Below are positions 59,390-64,000 of a stretch of DNA of 64,000 nucleotides, piece after piece; position 1 is the stretch's first letter, and each line of letters opens with the position of its first letter. The stretch spans positions 34,144,957 through 34,208,956 of the forward strand of contig NC_056542.1 in assembly GCF_910596095.1 (NCBI RefSeq), written 5' to 3'. The position numbers and the translations under genes were made by a program. The notes below the pieces were generated by a model that was not told where the DNA came from, did no database searches, and was given only the letters and a program-made list of their open reading frames with translations. Origin of the DNA: Thunnus maccoyii. Taxonomy: Eukaryota; Chordata; Actinopteri; Scombriformes; Scombridae.

Positions 59390-60443
59390 ATGCTGACCTG
59401 TGAAATCTGTGGTGAGGGCATCATGTTGGAGGAAGACATGAAGACTCATCTCCTTCTCAGACACCTGGAAAATGACATGCACTGCCCGCTGTGTTCCCTG
59501 TCTGGAGTGTCCTACGATGAACTCTCCTTCCACATCAGCTCTGCACACCCAGAAAACCAGCACAGAGCACAGGTTCCAGCTCACTCCACATCCAGCTTAG
59601 GCTGCTCTACTGGAACAATCACTGGTGTAACTGATTGTGATAAACCTCAAACATCTCAGTCCTGCTTGACTGGTGATAGCTGTGGTGCAGCTGGTGAAGC
59701 AATATCCTATGGTGCCTCTAGTGTCACCACAGACTCGGTGCAACCTGAACAGAATCATGGTTTAATGTTCGCATCAGATAGAAGAGATTTAACACATGTG
59801 GAGACTATACCAATTACTTCAACAACATTAAGCTCTAACATAAAACAGGAGTGTGCCAGGAACTGTAGTGAGGATGCTGGTGGAAGTAAATCAGAGCACA
59901 ATAAAGCCAAACAGAAGCGGTTGTCCTCTCCAGGAAAAGGTGATTCAACTTTTTGTCTGTATTTCAAACTTTAAAGTCCTGGCCAGAAATTTAAGTTACA
60001 GTTGTCCTCTTTTATTGTTTGTTACAGAGAAACTATTCTCCTGCCCCATGTGTGCACTGGTCTGCAGCAGCTGTTTCATCCTGCAGGAGCATGTCGAGTT
60101 GCATCTGCAGGAGCAGCACTCAGCTGAAGGTATGTTCACAGTGTCTTGAGATTTGCAATTTTGCCCTTACATACAAAATGCTCACATACACTAAACCTAT
60201 TGTTATCAGCACACAGCTTATCTGTGGAATCCATGAAAATTTCTCAATCAGCACAAACTAGTTCCACAAATTCAAAACAGTCTGCAGAAATTAGAAGATA
60301 TGAATTGTTTCTTAAATTGAAGACAACATAAACCTCATGTATGCACATGAGGTATCTTTATTAATGGCTAATTGTTTGCTCAGGTTCAGCACTGGAGGTG
60401 TTTTCATCAGCCATGACATCACCATCAGCCAGCAGTCTCTCAG
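59390..60443 (+). CDS. zup1: Zinc finger-containing ubiquitin peptidase 1, 5' exons (partial)
   Basis: Exon 1 coding 59390-59939 (exon from 59381), exon 2 60028-60129 and a probable exon 3 60384-60443, all phase 1 with GT-AG introns. ZUP1/ZUFSP is a cysteine deubiquitinase selective for K63-linked chains, acting in genome stability. Visible: zinc finger 1 (C4, C7, H20, H25), zinc finger 2 (C32, C35, H48, H53), a Ser/Thr-rich linker with NIKQECAR, and zinc finger 3 in exon 2 (CPMC...HVELH). MLTCEICGE and CPMCALVCSSCFILQEHVEL match human ZUP1 closely. Exon 3 adds 20 Ser-rich codons and is less certain. The MIU, ubiquitin-binding helix and C78 peptidase domain are not in this window, so the gene runs off the right edge. 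Start chosen by alignment and acceptor position. Confidence 0.9.
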
Positions 60444-60699
60444 GTGTGTCTCCTGACAGCACTTTCTTTTTTTTTTCTTAGCTCACATGGCACAGTATGT
60501 TATGGCAGCTGGGTAGTACGTCACAGTGAACAACAAAATTATCTTGCCATCCAACCAAAGACCATGTATGTGCATGTACTTAATTTGTACAAGAAGACAC
60601 AATGTCACTGAAGAAAGCTGTTATCAGCTCAGCTGGATGGTTTTCTGTACCAGTGACACATGAGCAGCATTGCTGTATGGATGACAGTCGGTCAGTCCA

Positions 60700-61900
60700 C
60701 CACTTTGGTCCAGACTGAAATATGTCAATAACTATTAACTAATTGGAACAGATATTCCTGTTGCCCAGATCATGAACCCTATTGACTTTGGCCATCCTCT
60801 GACTTTTCCAGTAGAGCCACCAGCAGGTCAAAGTTGGCACAAAATGTTCCAATGACATTTGTGGTTTTAGTGAAATGTCTTAACTATTGAACGTATTGCC
60901 ATGAAATTTGGTTCACACATTCATTCAATTTTGGTGATCCTCTGACTTCATCTAGTGCCATCATCAGGTCAAATTTAGCACTTAGTAATATAGTACTTCT
61001 GTTTATGACCAAATACCAGCAAAACTAATGACATTTTTCTAAAGAAAGAAATGGCAAAACCAAGGCACAAGGAATGATTTCATGGGTGAGTAGGTATTAC
61101 ACAACATTCGACTGTCACCAACATGTTGAATTTAATTTAGCAATGTTAAGTGGCCATTCATCTTTGCAGTAAGATGTTCTAATGCGAATTTATGAGAGAA
61201 GTGAATTTTTAGCTTCATTTTATTATTAATATTTATTATTACATTTATTGACAGCAAACCTGGATATAGCCACATGCACACATAGGAGCCAGCCAGTGTC
61301 CAAGCACCTACCTGATGATGTCCCTCAAAGAATAAACTTATAGAATAAACACTGGAACTACTTGCATGAACTGATAAACTTTCTGTATACATAATTTATG
61401 TAAATAGTGTGAGAAATGTCAATAGAATGTATGTGTGAAAATATGAATATCATCAAAACAGAACTGTGAAGCATGTTGACATACATTGACATTCAACATT
61501 TTTAATAGTTATAGCTATTAAAAATGTATTGAGTCTCTATCCTGTATTACTTACTGTTACTTTGCACTAAGCAGGGGTATTTTGGTATTAGAACCAAGTA
61601 TTCTGTATTCCACATAAATGCCTAATATTCTGTGACAACCCAAACTGCTGGAGTATGAATTGATTGATTGACGATTCAGTGGGTTATGATAGCTGCAAGA
61701 ATGGATGGAACTCTTCCCAAAATATACTTGTTTGCATTTGGAGGGTTGACAGCCCCGTTCTAATATGAGCGCCTGTTGTGATTTACATGTGTTTACATCT
61801 ATGGTGAGCATGTAAGCATGCTGATATTAACATTTAGCTCAAAGCACTGTGTGCCTAAGTACAGCCTCACAGAGCTGTTAGTTTGGCTGTAAAGTCATTA
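60700..61900 (+). repeat. Split dispersed fish repeat in zup1 intron
   Basis: 60740-61040 (ACTATTGAACGTATTGCCAT; GTGATCCTCTGACTTCATCT; TGACCAAATACCAGC) and 61795-61890 (GAGCATGTAAGCATGCTGAT; ACAGCCTCACAGAGCTG) look like the two ends of one abundant teleost repeat. They are separated by about 750 bp of other sequence, so an insertion or deletion event is likely. Confidence 0.45.
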
Positions 61901-62035
61901 AGAGTCAAGTCATGCAATAGCCTTCATGAGTAGCTGACTTTGTTCTTTCTGTCTGTCTTCAAATGCTTCAACAGCAATTCATACTATCAGAACTGAGGTT
62001 ACGATCATAACCTTAAGTTACTATGGGGATACGTA

Positions 62036-62757
62036 CAGTTGAAGTCAGAAGTTTACATACACTTAGGTTGAAATCAAAACTAATTTTTTAACCCCTCCAC
62101 AGATTTCATGTTAACAAACTATAGTTTTGGTAAGTTGGTTAGGACATCTACTTTGTGCATGATAATTTGTAATTTTTCCAACATTGGTTCATAGACAGAT
62201 TATTTCAGTTATAGTTCACTATATGACAATTCCAGTGGGTCAGAAGTTTGCTTCAGGAGGGACTGGTGCAGAAGCTTGGTCGCAGATTGGTCTTCCAAAT
62301 GGGCAATGACCGCAAGCATACTTCCAAAGTTGTGAAAAAAATTGCTTAAGGACAAGAAAGTAAGGACATTGGAGTGGCCAGCCAGAGCCCTGACCTCAAT
62401 CCAATAGAAAATTTGTGGGCAAAACTTTTTTTAGGCAAAATTCCAGCAACTTATTGTGAGAAACGTATGGAAGGTTACCTGAAACGTTTGACTCAAGTTA
62501 AACAATTTAAAGGCAATACTACCAAATACTAAGTATATATAAACTTCTGACCCACTGGGAATGTGATGAAAGAAATAAAAGCTGAAATAAATAATTTTCT
62601 CTACTATTATTCTGGCATTTCACAATCTTTTAAATAAAGTATTAATCCGAACTGACCTAAGAGAGGGAATGTTAACTAGGATTAAATGTCGGGAATTGTG
62701 AAAAACTGAGTTTCAATGTCTTTGGCTTAAGTGTACGCAAACTTCTGACTTCAATTG
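62036..62757 (+). mobile_element. Sleeping-Beauty-like Tc1 IR/DR deletion derivative
   Basis: TA is followed by CAGTTGAAGTCAGAAGTTTA at the left; the right end on the opposite strand reads CAATTGAAGTCAGAAGTTTG, then TA (62758). Inner direct repeats CCAGTGGGTCAGAAGTTTG (about 62231) and, inverted, CCCAGTGGGTCAGAAGTTTA (about 62560) are both present. The centre keeps only degenerate C-terminal transposase sequence (62310-62530, ending KRLTQVKQFKGN-like with stops). Size 722 bp against about 1.6 kb for a full element. Confidence 0.88.
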
Positions 62758-62814
62758 TATATATACTCCCATGTTGCCATTTTGACGACCAACTGCTACT
62801 TTCTCTTCTTTCTG

Positions 62815-63690
62815 CATGAAAATAATTTTGATCAGGAAGGCACAACTCTTCCTTTTATACCATGGCATAAAATTGTTGGTAAGGAGCTCCACATATTTTT
62901 GTGGAGGTCATTTTGACACCCTCACAGACCCTAAAGGAAGCTACCATCTAACTTCCCAATATTCCAGCCCAAAACATCACTCTGCTAACTCCTTGCTGAC
63001 GTTGCAGTCTTGTTGTAACAGGGTGGCCATTCACCAACCATCTAGAATGCCATCCATCTGGACCATCCACTGTAGCACGATATTCATCAGTATTAAAACT
63101 GTTTGAAAATTAGTCTTCATGTATTTCTGAGCCCACTGCAAACATTTCTCTTTGTGAGCATTGATTAGGGGTGGCCAAAATACAGCTTTATGCACAACTA
63201 CAAGCCTCTGGAGGATTCTGCATCAAGAGGTTCTTGGGACTCCAGAGACACTAGCAGTTTCAAATACCTGTTTGCTGCCCAACAGTGGCTTTATTATAGA
63301 TGCCCTGTTAACATTATTACTTTGACTGAGAGAAATTTTCCTTAATAAGTCTTTATCTGGCTGAATTCATCTGTGCTCTGAATCACACACGTAGCTTTTA
63401 ACAGTTCAACGATCACTCTTCAGTTTTGTCTTTTGCAATACATTGCTCTATTTCACACTTTTCATCTTCTGAAACATCTTTCCCCCATCTTCCTCCCCAT
63501 ATTGCATGAGAAGTGAGACTTGCTTAAAAATTTTGAATAACTTCTTTAACTAGGTTTCTCTTTAATTAAGATCACCTGGCAAACTATTTAACACACCTGA
63601 GACTGATACCAATTAAGATAAAACAGGCAAAAACTTTCATTGAACAACTAAAAACTAAGCGAACTGAAATCCTACTGATACTCACTTACA
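62815..63690 (-). mobile_element. Tc1/mariner transposase relic, second family
   Basis: The minus strand encodes, with stops and frameshifts, GKQVFETASVSGVPRTS, DEYRATVDGPDGWHSRWLVN, RRQQGVSRVMFWAG-like and FRVCEGVKMTSTKI segments in transposase order. These fit the DDE domain of a Tc1/mariner element distinct from the Sleeping-Beauty-like copy next to it. Confidence 0.65.
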
Positions 63691-64000
63691 TAATAATAAC
63701 ATAATAATTTGGAACATAGTGTAGTGTAGCCCCATAGCAATGGGAGAGGCATTGCTTTTGAGTGGTTGGCCTGTATGTGGCTTAGCCCATGAGGAAACAA
63801 CTGATCTAACTTCCTGAAACCCCTAGTCCTGTCTATGTAGAGCACAACATATGGACACAACATATGGAGCTGCTGATGGCAGGGGATGGAAAGCCATCAA
63901 CTACATTGGAGAACCTGAAAGCATGGTGTTCTTTGGGACAAAAACTAGGTTTGGTTGCAGTGATACCTTTTAAGATTCCAACAACAAACTGAGTACATTC
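63691..64000. other. zup1 intron, no feature recognised
   Basis: No further zup1 exon is recognised before the right edge. Sequence unclassified. Confidence 0.4.

Noticed and set aside
61251..61320. Additional zup1 exon after TTGACAG
   Set aside because: Reads 20-odd codons but has no convincing donor and no similarity to ZUP1.
1..64000. CRISPR array or bacterial operon
   Set aside because: All tandem arrays lack spacer structure and the genes are spliced vertebrate genes.

Overview
The window is a piece of a ray-finned fish (teleost) chromosome. It has split genes with GT-AG introns and many fish-type transposons: Tc1/mariner (including a Sleeping-Beauty-like IR/DR remnant), hAT, Tigger-like, TTAA-flanked Kolobok/piggyBac-like, L2/Rex-like and L1/Tx1-like LINEs, and tRNA-derived SINEs. 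It also carries long (CA)n, (TA)n and minisatellite tracts. Four protein-coding genes can be reconstructed exon by exon; nearly all remaining sequence is intron or intergenic DNA filled with repeat remnants.

Layout: (1) 3237-5564, minus strand: cnih4, an ER cargo receptor of the cornichon family, five coding exons, 139 aa. (2) 6402-16619, plus strand: a class C GPCR best matched to GPRC6A, six coding exons, 908 aa, with a GC-AG intron 5 and a SINE just after the stop codon. (3) 16.6-34.4 kb: an intergenic region made largely of transposons and satellites. (4) 34405-50459 (5' leader exon near 54.65-54.75 kb), minus strand: kpna5, an importin alpha, thirteen coding exons, 536 aa. (5) 54.7-55.2 kb: probable shared promoter between divergent kpna5 and zup1. 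(6) 59390 to the right edge, plus strand: the 5' part of zup1 (ZUFSP), a zinc-finger deubiquitinase; its protease domain is outside the window.

The order gprc6a - kpna5 - zup1 matches the human 6q22.1 neighbourhood (GPRC6A, FAM162B, KPNA5, ZUP1), which supports the orthology calls. I find no FAM162B-like exon between gprc6a and kpna5. cnih4 is an additional neighbour on the gprc6a side, head-to-head with it across about 0.8 kb that contains a consensus-like CTCF motif.

The genes do not form one pathway: secretory export (cnih4), amino-acid/cation sensing (gprc6a), nuclear import (kpna5) and ubiquitin editing (zup1). No clearly new multi-gene system is visible. The most unusual items are a mobile-element-like unit whose core is a hairpin minisatellite (9.19-9.81 kb), two oppositely oriented copies of a composite element carrying a tRNA-like segment (17.85-18.6 kb and 22.5-23.3 kb), a 42-bp near-perfect palindrome beside a (TA)n tract, nested transposons in kpna5 introns, and the GC donor in gprc6a. 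All calls are from reading the sequence and remembered family features; no search was run.
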